Assembly (NCBI GenBank): GCA_902779445.1
Contig: CACZBM010000009.1
Coordinates: forward strand, 1 to 64,000
Direction of reading: 5' to 3'
DNA: 64,000 nucleotides
Source: an uncultured Lachnospiraceae bacterium
GTDB taxonomy: Bacteria > Bacillota > Clostridia > Lachnospirales > Lachnospiraceae
Shown: positions 35,580 through 44,697 of the stretch, piece by piece
Numbering within the stretch: position 1 is the stretch's first letter
Layout: each line of letters opens with the position of its first letter
Notes under the pieces: model-generated
Told to the model about the DNA's origin: nothing
Database searches by the model: none
Seen by the model: the letters and a program-made list of their open reading frames with translations, nothing else
Position numbers and translations under genes: made by a program

Positions 35580-36785
35580 TTAAAGATACTTCTTGAGTGC
35601 TTCCACCTTATCAAGTTCTTCCCAAGGGAGCTTCACATCTGTTCTGCCAAAGTGTCCGTAAGCAGCTGTCTGCTTGTAGATAGGACGACGCAGATCCAGC
35701 ATCTTTATGATGCCTGCGGGACGAAGATCAAAGTTCTCACGGATGACCTTTGTGAGCTCTTCATCGCTGACCTTACCTGTTCCGAAGGAATCAGCCTGGA
35801 TAGAGGTAGGCTCTGCAACACCTATTGCATATGAAAGCTGTATCTCCACCTGATCAGCAAGGCCTGCAGCCACGATATTCTTTGCAACATATCTAGCTGC
35901 GTATGCAGCTGAGCGGTCAACCTTTGTGCAGTCCTTTCCGGAGAATGCTCCGCCGCCGTGACGTGCGTATCCACCGTAGGTGTCTACGATGATCTTTCTT
36001 CCCGTGAGTCCTGCATCACCGTGAGGTCCGCCTATTACAAAACGTCCTGTGGGATTGATGTAGATCTTTGTCTTGTCATCGATCATTCCTGAAGGTACAA
36101 CAGGATCAAATACATACTTCTTTATATCCTTATGGATCTGCTCCTGGGTAACATCATCATCATGCTGTGTGGAAATAACAACAGCTTCAAGTCTTGAAGG
36201 CTTTCCGTTCTCATCATACTCTACAGAAACCTGTGACTTTCCGTCAGGACGGAGATATTTAAGAGTGCCGTCCTTTCTTACCTTTGTAAGCTGAAGTGTG
36301 AGCTTATGAGCAAGATCGATGGGATAGGGCATGTATTCCGGTGTCTCGTTTGAAGCATATCCGAACATCATTCCCTGGTCTCCGGCGCCGATAGCTCCGA
36401 TCTCTTCATCAGACATATTCTTTTCAAGAGCTTTGAGATCTGCCTTTGTTTCAAGAGCGTTATCAACACCCATTGCAATGTCTGCCGACTGCTCGTCAAT
36501 AGCTGTGAATACAGCGCAGGTGTCAGCATCAAAGCCATACTCTGACTTGGTATAACCGATCTCTCTTACGGTATCCCTTACTGTCTTCTGGATATCCACA
36601 TATGCCTTAGTGGTGATCTCGCCTGTTACTACTACAAATCCTGTGCAGGCCATTGTCTCACATGCCACACGGCTCATGGGATCCTGTCTCATGCATTCGT
36701 CCAGGATCGCATCAGATATGGCATCACAGACTTTGTCGGGATGTCCTTCTGTAACTGATTCTGATGTAAAAAGTCTTTTTTCCAT
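35580..36785 (-). CDS. metK: S-adenosylmethionine synthetase
   Basis: A 401-residue enzyme making SAM from methionine and ATP. Motifs: [32 protein letters not shown] (family signature 1) and [20 protein letters not shown] (signature 2). Length is standard. A SAM-I riboswitch and terminator upstream mean that its own product represses it. It is probably co-transcribed with dnaE. Confidence 0.97.
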   Translation of the reverse strand: MEKRLFTSESVTEGHPDKVCDAISDAILDECMRQDPMSRVACETMACTGFVVVTGEITTKAYVDIQKTVRDTVREIGYTKSEYGFDADTCAVFTAIDEQSADIAMGVDNALETKADLKALEKNMSDEEIGAIGAGDQGMMFGYASNETPEYMPYPIDLAHKLTLQLTKVRKDGTLKYLRPDGKSQVSVEYDENGKPSRLEAVVISTQHDDDVTQEQIHKDIKKYVFDPVVPSGMIDDKTKIYINPTGRFVIGGPHGDAGLTGRKIIVDTYGGYARHGGGAFSGKDCTKVDRSAAYAARYVAKNIVAAGLADQVEIQLSYAIGVAEPTSIQADSFGTGKVSDEELTKVIRENFDLRPAGIIKMLDLRRPIYKQTAAYGHFGRTDVKLPWEELDKVEALKKYL

Positions 36786-36866
36786 TTGTTTCTCCTTTCA
36801 TCCGTATCCTTTGCTAATGTTCAGGATGCAATATACGAGGCACTGCCGTGCCTGGTTAAAGACTAG

Positions 36867-36890
36867 AAAAGTCCACTGCGAAGAGTGGAC
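36867..36890 (-). terminator. Riboswitch-controlled terminator before metK
   Basis: GTCCACT pairs with AGTGGAC (36871-36877, 36884-36890) and is followed on the minus strand by TTTTCT. It lies 17 bases past the SAM-I aptamer and so acts as its expression platform. Confidence 0.85.
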
Positions 36891-36906
36891 TCGATCGACA
36901 TCAAAT

Positions 36907-37017
36907 CCTCTCATTGTTCGATATTACTCGCTCAAGGGTGGCACCTTCCCTCTGATACCAAGGGAGGTTGTCGTGACTTCTCAGATCCTTTGCATCTCCA
37001 TCACTCTAAATAAGAGA
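36907..37017 (-). ncRNA. SAM-I (S-box) riboswitch of metK
   Basis: The minus-strand RNA shows the S-box core in order: TCTTATTTAGAGTGATGGAG, then GAAGTCACGACAACC, then the P3 stem CTCCCTTGGTATCAGAGGGAA and AGGTGCCACCC, then a closing AATGAGAGG that pairs with the 5' end (P1). It sits about 120 bases upstream of metK with a terminator between, the classic OFF switch for high SAM. Confidence 0.93.
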
Positions 37018-37054
37018 ACATTTCGCATATTTGGTTGTGAACTTTTTCCAGTAA

Positions 37055-37083
37055 ACTGTACACTTAACCGGAGGATATGTCAA
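37055..37083 (-). promoter_or_regulatory. Promoter of the metK riboswitch transcript
   Basis: TTGACA (37078-37083), a 17-base spacer and TACAGT (37055-37060) on the minus strand, directly upstream of the riboswitch and immediately after the terminator of the desulfoferrodoxin gene. Confidence 0.8.
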
Positions 37084-37088
37084 GACAG

Positions 37089-37117
37089 AAAAAGACAGGG
37101 GGAAATCCCCCTGTCTT
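37089..37117 (-). terminator. Terminator after desulfoferrodoxin gene
   Basis: A perfect 11-bp stem AAGACAGGGGG (37092-37102) / CCCCCTGTCTT (37107-37117) with an AAAT loop ends in TTTTT on the minus strand. Confidence 0.9.
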
Positions 37118-37130
37118 ACATGCCTCAGAT

Positions 37131-37505
37131 TCAGATATCTGCCTTCCATAATCCGTGAAGGTTGCAGTTTTCATAAGCTGCTACCAGCTTCTCTCCGTCA
37201 GAAAGAGTGAACTCTACTGAAGGCTCATCACCGGGGGTGATATCTCTCTTATAATAACCCTTGTCTGTTTCAAGGATTATAAATTCGATATGGTGCTCTT
37301 CCAGTGCGGGATGTATAACGGATCCCACCTGGATCTTTACCTTCTGCCCGTCGATCTTTACATCGGGAACGTGCTTTTCTGATGCGCCGTCTGTGGTATT
37401 GGGCTTTACTTCTGTCATTTCCTCGCCGCAGCACTCGGGTGTGCAGGGAGTCTTCTTTAAGAAGATAACGAAGTTACCGCATTTCATACATTTAAAAAAT
37501 AACAT
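37131..37505 (-). CDS. dfx: Desulfoferrodoxin / superoxide reductase
   Basis: A 124-residue iron protein that reduces superoxide in anaerobes. The N-terminal desulforedoxin-like iron site has CMKCGNFVIF with a later PECCGEEM. The C-terminal catalytic iron site is built from HPALEEHHIEFI histidines and the CNLHGLWKADI Cys/His pair. This is the two-iron (class I) form. It follows rubrerythrin by 27 bases, as an oxidative-stress operon. Confidence 0.94.
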   Translation of the reverse strand: MLFFKCMKCGNFVIFLKKTPCTPECCGEEMTEVKPNTTDGASEKHVPDVKIDGQKVKIQVGSVIHPALEEHHIEFIILETDKGYYKRDITPGDEPSVEFTLSDGEKLVAAYENCNLHGLWKADI

Positions 37506-37532
37506 GGTTACCCCTCCTTTACTGCATATCGG

Positions 37533-38075
37533 TCAATAATTCTCTTCACGGATTTCGAAGTAAGCCTGAGGGTGCTTACATACAGGACAAACATCAGGTG
37601 CTTTTGTGCCCACAACGATGTGTCCGCAGTTACGGCATTCCCAAACCTTTACTTCACTCTTCTCGAATACTTCCTTATTCTCCACGTTCTGGAGAAGCTT
37701 TCTGTATCTCTCTTCATGAGCCTTCTCGATGGCAGCCACTCCGCGGAACTTTGCAGCGAGGGTATTGAATCCCTCTTCCTCAGCTTCCTTTGCCATACGC
37801 TCATACATATCGGTCCACTCGAAGTTCTCACCGTCTGCTGCCGCGCTTAAGTTTTCCTCTGTGGTTCCGAGCATACCAAGCTCCTTAAACCACATCTTTG
37901 CATGCTCTTTTTCGTTATCGGCAGTTTTCAGGAATAATGCAGCTATCTGCTCGTACCCCGCCTTTTTTGCTACAGAAGCAAAATAGGTATACTTATTACG
38001 TGCCTGTGATTCACCTGCAAAAGCTTCCAGAAGATTCTTCTCTGTCTTTGTGCCTGCATACGGATTGTTTCCCAT
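37533..38075 (-). CDS. rbr: Rubrerythrin
   Basis: A 180-residue di-iron peroxidase. The ferritin-like domain carries [31 protein letters not shown] and [14 protein letters not shown], which supply the metal ligands. The C-terminal rubredoxin domain has CRNCGHIV and [11 protein letters not shown]. It detoxifies hydrogen peroxide and works with desulfoferrodoxin downstream. AAGGAGG is nine bases before the ATG. Confidence 0.96.
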   Translation of the reverse strand: MGNNPYAGTKTEKNLLEAFAGESQARNKYTYFASVAKKAGYEQIAALFLKTADNEKEHAKMWFKELGMLGTTEENLSAAADGENFEWTDMYERMAKEAEEEGFNTLAAKFRGVAAIEKAHEERYRKLLQNVENKEVFEKSEVKVWECRNCGHIVVGTKAPDVCPVCKHPQAYFEIREENY

Positions 38076-38127
38076 ACTTTTGTACCTCCTTATTATCGTG
38101 TCAGCAATGTTACCCCCACATGCCCCG

Positions 38128-38157
38128 ATTATACTATGAGCTCATGCGGTTAGCCAA
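38128..38157 (-). promoter_or_regulatory. Promoter for rbr-dfx
   Basis: TTGGCT (38152-38157), an 18-base spacer and TATAAT (38128-38133) on the minus strand; the -35 box overlaps the stop of the upstream fusion gene. Confidence 0.7.
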
Positions 38158-39616
38158 CATTAACTACCTGATTAAATGACGGAGGGTCATAATCATATCC
38201 GATGCCGACACTTCCCTCTTTTACGACCACAGTTGCCGCATAATCAGCTGCTGCCTTAAGGGATCGTCTGATAAGCGCTTCCTCCGGGATATCTTCTCCT
38301 TTTCCGGAGATATAATCGACGAGAAATGCTCCGATAAATGAATCTCCCGCTCCGAGCGCATCTGTCGCCTCCACCGGATTTACTTCATGGATATAGTAAT
38401 TCTTCCCGTCATAGGCTATTACAGGATCACAGCCCCTCGTACCTATTGCTATGCTGCACCCCCTGTCCGTTGTCTTTTTAAGGACTGTTCTGATATCGTC
38501 CTCCTTCAGATGGCTGCAGGAAAAGAATCCATATTTTATATAGGGTGCTATGGCATCTATATCCGAATCGGTAAACACTGCATGAAAGTCATAGCAGATA
38601 TCGATGCCGTAGCGTTCATACAGCATCTTTATGGTGGCAGGCTCAACATCCGCAACTCTTCCTGCCGATACAACATCAAAACTCTTTACATATCTTATCT
38701 CCTCTGCGCTGAACCTTATAGGATAAAGATCCGTAACTCCCTGACGGTTCCAGTCCAGGAATACTCTGTCTCCGTCATCTTTCAGACGCACCAGGCTGTA
38801 GCCGCTGGAGCCTTCTTCATGATGGCACATTCCCGTATCAACATTAAGATTTTTAAGGGTTTTTTCAAGTATTTCTCCTGCCAGATCATTTCCGAATACA
38901 CCAAGGAATCCTGCTTCCGCTCCGAGTATGGATGCATTGCTTGCAACGTTATACTCATTTCCTCCGGGATACATCCTTTTCTTATCGGGATAAATATCCA
39001 TAGTGGCAACTCCGACACCGAGAACCCTGGCTTTTTTAACCTCTCCCTCTTCTTTCCTCCGGACTCTGCCGGAAAGATATCCGGAAACATCAGTAACAAC
39101 GGTCTGAAGCGGCTCCAGGCCGGAAAGAACTGTTTCAACCGCCGCCTCAGTCTCTTTATTTAAACCTGCCACACAGTCCTTCAGATATACTACATAGACC
39201 CCTGCATCAATGAGCGCCATTACTGTTGACAGAATACAACACTCAGCCACAACACCGGCGATCAGTACACTGTCCGCCTTTTTTACAGCTTCTCTTACTT
39301 CCGGGATATCCATGGAAGAATAGACGGATTTTGTATAAAGCGGATACTTCTTCAGGTCCCCGCTGAATACATCCATCATGGCATTTGCGTTGTCATCATT
39401 ATTTATCTCCGCATATTCGCGGTTATAGTCTTTCCATGTACCTTTGGGATTGCTGTTCGCAATGAACCTGGTAAAAATGACATCCAGATCTTGTCCGGAT
39501 GAAGATATAAGCTTATGGATCTTATCTGCTGCCGCTTCCGCTCCCGGACAGCACCATGCTCCTCCGGCTGCGTATACATTCTGCATATCAATGATAAGTA
39601 GAAGGTCTTTTTTCAT
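38150..39616 (-). CDS. Isochorismatase-like hydrolase fused to PfkB-family sugar kinase
   Basis: A 488-residue two-domain protein. Residues 1-190 are an isochorismatase/nicotinamidase-fold cysteine hydrolase with D10 (LLIIDMQN), K96 (LYTKSVYSS) and C127 (AECCILST) as triad. Residues about 197-480 are a PfkB kinase with MYPGGNEYNVASNASILGAE and the catalytic TDALGAGDSFIGAFL, closest in feel to fructoselysine 6-kinase (FrlD). Both active sites look intact. The joint substrate is unknown; a ribosylated or glycated amide is one guess. The ATG at 39616 has GAGGTG four bases upstream. No frameshift joins the halves. Confidence 0.88.
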   Translation of the reverse strand: MKKDLLLIIDMQNVYAAGGAWCCPGAEAAADKIHKLISSSGQDLDVIFTRFIANSNPKGTWKDYNREYAEINNDDNANAMMDVFSGDLKKYPLYTKSVYSSMDIPEVREAVKKADSVLIAGVVAECCILSTVMALIDAGVYVVYLKDCVAGLNKETEAAVETVLSGLEPLQTVVTDVSGYLSGRVRRKEEGEVKKARVLGVGVATMDIYPDKKRMYPGGNEYNVASNASILGAEAGFLGVFGNDLAGEILEKTLKNLNVDTGMCHHEEGSSGYSLVRLKDDGDRVFLDWNRQGVTDLYPIRFSAEEIRYVKSFDVVSAGRVADVEPATIKMLYERYGIDICYDFHAVFTDSDIDAIAPYIKYGFFSCSHLKEDDIRTVLKKTTDRGCSIAIGTRGCDPVIAYDGKNYYIHEVNPVEATDALGAGDSFIGAFLVDYISGKGEDIPEEALIRRSLKAAADYAATVVVKEGSVGIGYDYDPPSFNQVVNVG

Positions 39617-39730
39617 TTGACACCTCACGGTCTGTAAAGCGATGTATCTGTTCTGAACAGTTACAAATCAATTTCTTTACGGCATTTTTACGTAAGATAG
39701 TGATTCTGATATTACAAGAGAAATATTAGT

Positions 39731-39759
39731 TAGTCAAATCAGTAATGTTGTGCTAGAAT
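39731..39759 (+). promoter_or_regulatory. Probable promoter of aminotransferase gene
   Basis: TAGTCA (39731-39736), a 17-base spacer and TAGAAT (39754-39759) precede the chosen start at 39800, with the transcript starting near 39766. An ATG at 39758 lies inside the -10 box and is therefore unlikely to be used. Confidence 0.6.
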
Positions 39760-39799
39760 GTCCGATGAACGCAACAAATCTCATAAAGGGAGAACTATC

Positions 39800-41083
39800 A
39801 TGAAATCTTATCTTGAAATGTCAAAAGAGGAACTCGCAGAAGAAATAGAAGCTCTTCGCGCTGAATACAGAAGATATCAGGGTTTGGAGCTGGAGCTTGA
39901 TATGAGCCGTGGAAAGCCCTGCCGCGATCAGCTGGATCTCTCCATGGGAATGATGGATGCGTTGAATTCCAATGCGGATCTCTCCTGCGAAGACGGAACC
40001 GACTGCCGTAACTACGGGGTTCTGGAGGGAATACACGAAGCCAAGGTTCTTATCGGAGATATGATGGAGAATAATCCCGACAATATCCTTATCTACGGGA
40101 ATTCTTCCCTGAACGTCATGTACGATCAGATCGCCCGTTCCTTCAGCCACGGTGTAATGGGAAATACTCCCTGGTATAAGCTTGATAAAGTAAAGTGGCT
40201 CTGCCCTGTACCGGGATATGACAGACATTTCGGGATCACAGAATATTTCAATATAGAAATGATACCTGTTCCCATGACTCCGAATGGTCCTGACATGGAC
40301 ATGGTCGAGAAGCTGGTATCGGAAGATAAGGCCATTAAGGGGATCTGGTGCGTACCCAAGTACTCAAATCCCCAGGGATATTCATATAATGATGAGACCG
40401 TCAGACGCTTTGCAAGGCTGAAACCCGCTGCAAGGGATTTCAGGATCTACTGGGATAACGCTTACGGTGTTCATCATCTCTATGACGATCATCAGGATTA
40501 CCTTATTGAGATCCTTGCAGAATGTAAGAGAGCCGGAAACCCCGATCTCGTTTATAAATTCTCATCCACTTCCAAGATCACATTCCCCGGAAGCGGAATA
40601 GCTGCAATAGCCTCCAGTGCGAATAATCTGGAGGATATCAAGGCTCAGCTCAAAAACCAGACTATAGGACACGATAAAGTCAATCAGCTGAGACATGTGA
40701 GATTCTTTAAGGATATACACGGAATGACAGAGCACATGCGTAAACATGCAGCGGTGCTCCGTCCGAAGTTTGAAACGGTTGAGAATATATTTGAAGAGAA
40801 CTTAGGCGGACTCGGTATCGCCGAGTGGACAAAACCCAACGGCGGATACTTTATCAGCTTTGACGGTATGGAAGGCACTGCACGGCTCATTGTCGACAGA
40901 GCCATGAAAGCAGGAGTAAAGCTTACCCCCGCAGGATCCACCTGGCCATATCACAAGGATCCTCATGACAGCAACATAAGGATCGCTCCTACTTATCCCA
41001 CGCTTGAGGATCTCTCCACGGCAGCGAAGCTCTTCACTGTCTGCGTAAAACTGGTAAGCGCGGAAAAGCTTTATAAGGATTGA
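39800..41083 (+). CDS. PLP-dependent aspartate aminotransferase, class Ic type (PF12897)
   Basis: A 427-residue fold-type I aminotransferase. Traits: ELDMSRGKPCRDQLDLSMGM at the substrate end, IYGNSSLNVMYDQIARSF (cofactor phosphate), IWCVPKYSNPQGYSYNDETV, RIYWDNAYGVHHL (Asp and Tyr to pyridoxal) and the Schiff-base lysine in FSSTSKITFPGSGIAA. This matches the family of class Ic aspartate aminotransferases. AGGGAG is seven bases before the ATG. It meets the permease-GGDEF gene tail to tail with a 13-base overlap and no terminator between. Confidence 0.9.
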   Translation: MKSYLEMSKEELAEEIEALRAEYRRYQGLELELDMSRGKPCRDQLDLSMGMMDALNSNADLSCEDGTDCRNYGVLEGIHEAKVLIGDMMENNPDNILIYGNSSLNVMYDQIARSFSHGVMGNTPWYKLDKVKWLCPVPGYDRHFGITEYFNIEMIPVPMTPNGPDMDMVEKLVSEDKAIKGIWCVPKYSNPQGYSYNDETVRRFARLKPAARDFRIYWDNAYGVHHLYDDHQDYLIEILAECKRAGNPDLVYKFSSTSKITFPGSGIAAIASSANNLEDIKAQLKNQTIGHDKVNQLRHVRFFKDIHGMTEHMRKHAAVLRPKFETVENIFEENLGGLGIAEWTKPNGGYFISFDGMEGTARLIVDRAMKAGVKLTPAGSTWPYHKDPHDSNIRIAPTYPTLEDLSTAAKLFTVCVKLVSAEKLYKD

Positions 41084-43305
41084 TCCGTTTCCTTTAATTC
41101 TTTCTTTCGGATATACATCATGGCGTCTGCTCTTTCAAAGACGTCATGATATCCTTTGTCTTTTCCTGTTTCAAAATCGGAGATCCCGACAGCGATCACC
41201 ACTTCCCTGTTCTTTTTATTTCTTTCGACACGACTGTTAAACTCCGCCATTATCTCTTCTCTTCTGGCGAAATCCGCCCCTGCAAGAACTACTACAAATT
41301 CGTCACCGCCCACTCTGTATACGGGACTATGCTTAAAGAACTCACATATCATGCGGCAGGCTGTCTGTATCATCTCATCTCCTGCCTTATGTCCCATGGT
41401 GTCATTTACCTGTTTAAGCCCGTTTACATCGCAGACTACGACTGCAAAGGGGTGTATGGTCCCCTCCCGGATCGCAGTATTATACTCTATCTCTTTCTCT
41501 GCATAGGCAGTTTTACTCTTTACTCCGGTGAGCGGATCGGTATAAGCCAGAGTCTTTGCTGCCCCGAGCTCCCTTTCCTTTTCCTGTTCCCTCTTCGCCA
41601 TAAGCGCATGATTACTCATGATTATCCATACCGACACCGCGAAGATTCCCACCATCAGGATGGATCCGTATGTAGTCACCTTTTTAAGATCATGTAATTC
41701 TTCCAGGATATATTCGTCCGTTATCCTGCCTGTAGCTCTGTCCTCTGCACCTAATCCATAGTGGTGGATTATGTGATCCATAGACCTTTCGGCTGCAGCT
41801 GAAGCCGATTCCTCCATCCACTCCTGTGATGTAAGCAGTATCAACATTAGAAGTACGGTCCACACTATCCCTGACTTTCCGAATCGTCTGGTCTGATGAT
41901 CATTTATAAGTATTTTTCTGAAGAATATTATTCCGAGGATCCCCCATATTGCGAATAAGAAATATGATTCCTTAGCCATGGAGCTGCCGGCGGTAAATAC
42001 ATTGGGCATGAGGAGCATAACTGCAAACCAGATCATTACTGCTACTCCGATAAATCCGGTCACAGTCTCCGTTCTGTTATTTTCTTTCCGGGCAATGCTG
42101 AATGCAGCGCCTGAAACACAACCATATATTATCGTGGCTCCAAGTGTTGTCACATCCACTATCCATCCAACAGCAACCCTTCCCAGGAAAGGTATCACCA
42201 TCGAGACGATCACGATCCCGAGTACTGCATTTCCTGGTATCCCCGACTTATTTAAAAGTGCGAATTTATCTGATATCACTCCATCTCTCGCAAGAGCAAA
42301 AAGAAGCCTGCTCAGGGCTAACATATTCCCTATCAGACTTGTTATAACAATGGAAAGCAGCGTGATCATGAGAATGAACACACCTATATTACCGAGATAG
42401 TACTCTGCGGCATAGAAAGCAGGAAGTCCTTTTATTCCCTCCAGATTTCCGAGATCCCTGATATAGTCAAACCAGCTGCTGTATTCCGGCGGACAAACTG
42501 TTATGGAAAGAAGGATCACAAAAATGTATAAAAGAGTGGTTGAAATAATGGAGATATTTAAGATCGAAAATATCTTCTTTTCGGAAAACTTAAATTCTTC
42601 AACCGAGTTCGAGATATTCTCAAATCCGATAAATGCCCAGGGTGAAATACATGCGATCCTGACAACCTGGGAAACCGCTGACTTGTCCGGTATAAAAGCC
42701 GGGTTGAAAGTGGACATGTCTCCGCCAAGATGTAAAAACGAAGCTATGAAGCAGACTGTTATCCCGGCCGTAAAGGTAACTGCCAGAATTATCATTATGA
42801 TCTCTGAGATCCTTTTTGACGTGATGCACAGCATACCTGCGGCAAGAATAGCAATGATAGATAAAAGCGCTTCTCCCAGGTATATCTCATAACCAAAAAT
42901 AGTGTATATATGTCCGAAGCGGAAAACGTTGTTTAAGAAATACTGAGCAAAAATAGGAAAGGACGTGACATTCGCCCAGAAAATAGATATATAGGTAAGG
43001 ATCAAAAACCAGGCCGTGAGAAATCCGTAGTCAAATCCAAAAGCATTCTTACTATATGTATAAACTCCTCCCGAATCAGGGTATTTGAGCATCATGTAGT
43101 AATAGTTTCTGCCTATAAATACCATGACTACTGCTCCGATTATAAGTCCAAGAGTACTCCCCATGGGCCCCGCTGCAGACAGATAGGTATTACCCGTGAT
43201 CACAAAGGATCCCCAGCCGATACTGGTGCCGATCGATATAGCCCAGACCCCCATCGGCGACAGATATCTCGTCAAAGAATCAGCCTTATTATCTGTGTTG
43301 CTCAT
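41071..43305 (-). CDS. APC-family amino acid permease fused to GGDEF diguanylate cyclase
   Basis: A 744-residue fusion. Residues about 10-470 form an APC-type permease (about 12 helices; GVWAISIGTSIGWGSFVITG, YPDSGGVYTYSKNAFGFDYG). A periplasmic loop (about 490-550) and a further helix lead to a GGDEF domain (about 575-735) with TDPLTGVKSK, CDVNGLKQVNDTMGHKAGDE and RVGGDEFVVVL. The catalytic motif is intact; the RxxD inhibitory site is absent (F and S at those places). It could be a transceptor linking amino acid supply to c-di-GMP synthesis (inference). The ATG at 43305 is eight bases after GGGAGG. Confidence 0.9.
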   Translation of the reverse strand: MSNTDNKADSLTRYLSPMGVWAISIGTSIGWGSFVITGNTYLSAAGPMGSTLGLIIGAVVMVFIGRNYYYMMLKYPDSGGVYTYSKNAFGFDYGFLTAWFLILTYISIFWANVTSFPIFAQYFLNNVFRFGHIYTIFGYEIYLGEALLSIIAILAAGMLCITSKRISEIIMIILAVTFTAGITVCFIASFLHLGGDMSTFNPAFIPDKSAVSQVVRIACISPWAFIGFENISNSVEEFKFSEKKIFSILNISIISTTLLYIFVILLSITVCPPEYSSWFDYIRDLGNLEGIKGLPAFYAAEYYLGNIGVFILMITLLSIVITSLIGNMLALSRLLFALARDGVISDKFALLNKSGIPGNAVLGIVIVSMVIPFLGRVAVGWIVDVTTLGATIIYGCVSGAAFSIARKENNRTETVTGFIGVAVMIWFAVMLLMPNVFTAGSSMAKESYFLFAIWGILGIIFFRKILINDHQTRRFGKSGIVWTVLLMLILLTSQEWMEESASAAAERSMDHIIHHYGLGAEDRATGRITDEYILEELHDLKKVTTYGSILMVGIFAVSVWIIMSNHALMAKREQEKERELGAAKTLAYTDPLTGVKSKTAYAEKEIEYNTAIREGTIHPFAVVVCDVNGLKQVNDTMGHKAGDEMIQTACRMICEFFKHSPVYRVGGDEFVVVLAGADFARREEIMAEFNSRVERNKKNREVVIAVGISDFETGKDKGYHDVFERADAMMYIRKKELKETDQSL

Positions 43306-43325
43306 CCCCATAGCCTCCCTGTATA

Positions 43326-44120
43326 TTAAGATTTCTTCGAAGCCTCCTTATACATACGGCCGCTGTTAAACTTATTCAATACCTTCGGATCGTTCTTATC
43401 CCTGTTTTCCTCTTTTTCCCTGTCACGTTCTTCTCTCAGCGCTTCCATATACCCCGCCGTGATAACACCTGAAGGAAGCGCCACTATCGCTATTCCGAAG
43501 AGTGACGAGATCATGGTGATCGCTCTTCCTGCCGGTGTCACAGGATAAATATCCCCGTATCCCACTGTTGTAAGGGACACGGTAGCCCAGTAGAATGCCT
43601 CAAAAAATGACTTGAAAGTATCTCCCTCCACATTGTATATCACCAGAGCGGAGATCATTATATATCCTATTGCCAAAGTACATACCGCCAACAGCGCATT
43701 ACGCGATCTCTTGATCACCTTGTATATGATCATCATGCTCTTCGAATATCTGAAAGCTTTGAATATCCGCAGTATTCGAAGAAGCTTAAAGAGCTGGAAT
43801 CCGCCGCCTGTTATGACCGAAACACTCGGAAGGATCGAAACCAGATCCACTATTGCCCATGGCGTAAAGGGATATCTCACAAACGCAGAGACCGAATGAT
43901 CATTCAGTTTGTAATCAGCTGTACTCCAACGTAAAAAGTAGTCAACTATAAATAAAAATGTGGTGATTATATCCGAGTAAAAAAAGTAGGAGTGATTCTC
44001 CTTAAACGCAAGAGGAAGAATGCTGATAACTATGGTACAGATCATTATCAGATCATAGACAATACTGAGCTTATCGCCCTCTTTGGATGCTTCTATTACT
44101 TCGTATAATCTCTTCCGCAT
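43326..44120 (-). CDS. Voltage-gated-type potassium channel
   Basis: A 264-residue six-helix channel. S1 to S4 end with the arginine-rich S4 (FKLLRILRIFKAFRYSK). The pore helix and selectivity filter are TVSLTTVGYGDIYPVTPAGR, and S6 is ISSLFGIAIVALPSGVITAG. The charged C-terminal tail (EALREERDREKEENRDKND) lacks an RCK domain. K+ selectivity follows from TVGYGD. It starts 76 bases after the stop of the LytTR gene on the same strand and may share its transcript. Confidence 0.93.
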   Translation of the reverse strand: MRKRLYEVIEASKEGDKLSIVYDLIMICTIVISILPLAFKENHSYFFYSDIITTFLFIVDYFLRWSTADYKLNDHSVSAFVRYPFTPWAIVDLVSILPSVSVITGGGFQLFKLLRILRIFKAFRYSKSMMIIYKVIKRSRNALLAVCTLAIGYIMISALVIYNVEGDTFKSFFEAFYWATVSLTTVGYGDIYPVTPAGRAITMISSLFGIAIVALPSGVITAGYMEALREERDREKEENRDKNDPKVLNKFNSGRMYKEASKKS

Positions 44121-44196
44121 CCATTAAGTATACACCTTTTTTATCCACCGGAAAAGACACAAGATATGCCATAAAAACGTAATATTTTGCCCTATC

Positions 44197-44532
44197 TTAT
44201 GGTTTTTCGGACATGTATTTTAAATAACTGTTTACAAAATCCCGGTACTTGTATTTTGACATGAGAAGAGAGCTGCCATCCTGTAATCTGACCTGTGTTC
44301 TCTCGAAAATATCGATACAATCCATATTTACGAGAAAGCATCTGTGGATACGGAAGAATCCGCCCTTTAAGGTTTCTTCCAGTTCGTTCATGGTCTTACT
44401 CATAACCCTGCTGGCGCCCTCCCTGGTGTGGATTATCTGAACTCTTCCCCTGCTCTCAACATAAGTTATGGAAGACTCTCTTAACACCTTGGATCTGTTT
44501 CCCTGTTTTACAATTATCGGTGACCTGTTCAT
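44197..44532 (-). CDS. Stand-alone LytTR DNA-binding regulator (111 aa)
   Basis: A 111-residue protein with only a LytTR domain: ESSITYVESRGRVQIIHTRE, LEETLKGGFFRIHRCFLVNM and SSLLMSKYKYRDFVNSYL are the diagnostic strands and helix. No receiver domain is attached, so the input is unclear. GGAG is six bases before the ATG. A terminator hairpin lies in its leader (44562-44606), which suggests attenuation. Confidence 0.9.
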   Translation of the reverse strand: MNRSPIIVKQGNRSKVLRESSITYVESRGRVQIIHTREGASRVMSKTMNELEETLKGGFFRIHRCFLVNMDCIDIFERTQVRLQDGSSLLMSKYKYRDFVNSYLKYMSEKP

Positions 44533-44561
44533 ACACTTCTCCGGATATTATCATAAAATGC

Positions 44562-44606
44562 AAAAAGCACATGACAAAAGATCCACGATCCTTATGTGTC
44601 ATGTGC
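44562..44606 (-). terminator. Terminator/attenuator in the leader of the LytTR gene
   Basis: A 10-bp stem (GCACATGACA 44567-44576 / TGTCATGTGC 44597-44606) with an inner GATC stem is followed by T5 on the minus strand, 30 bases before the LytTR start. No minus-strand gene lies nearby upstream that would need termination. Confidence 0.75.
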
Positions 44607-44620
44607 ATTCCCTGCTGAAG

Positions 44621-44634
44621 ATTATATCGGTAAA
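44621..44634 (-). promoter_or_regulatory. -10 element and LytTR-like half-site upstream of attenuator
   Basis: TATAAT (44621-44626 on the minus strand) would start RNA about 8 bases before the hairpin. The sequence just upstream, ACAGTTTTTACC, resembles a LytTR half-site. The -35 region is weak, which fits an activated promoter (inference). Confidence 0.45.
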
Positions 44635-44697
44635 AACTGTTTGAAACTTTAGTGTTTTTTGGCTCTTCTTTTATTCGAATATCTGATATAATGTCCC

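Noticed and set aside
36786..37017. T-box leader before metK
   Set aside because: There is no T-box (TGGNACCGCG) motif; the conserved order matches a SAM-I riboswitch.
38387..39163. 258-codon plus-strand frame opposite the hydrolase-kinase fusion
   Set aside because: It lies antisense to an intact two-domain enzyme, shows no domain pattern and no start signal.
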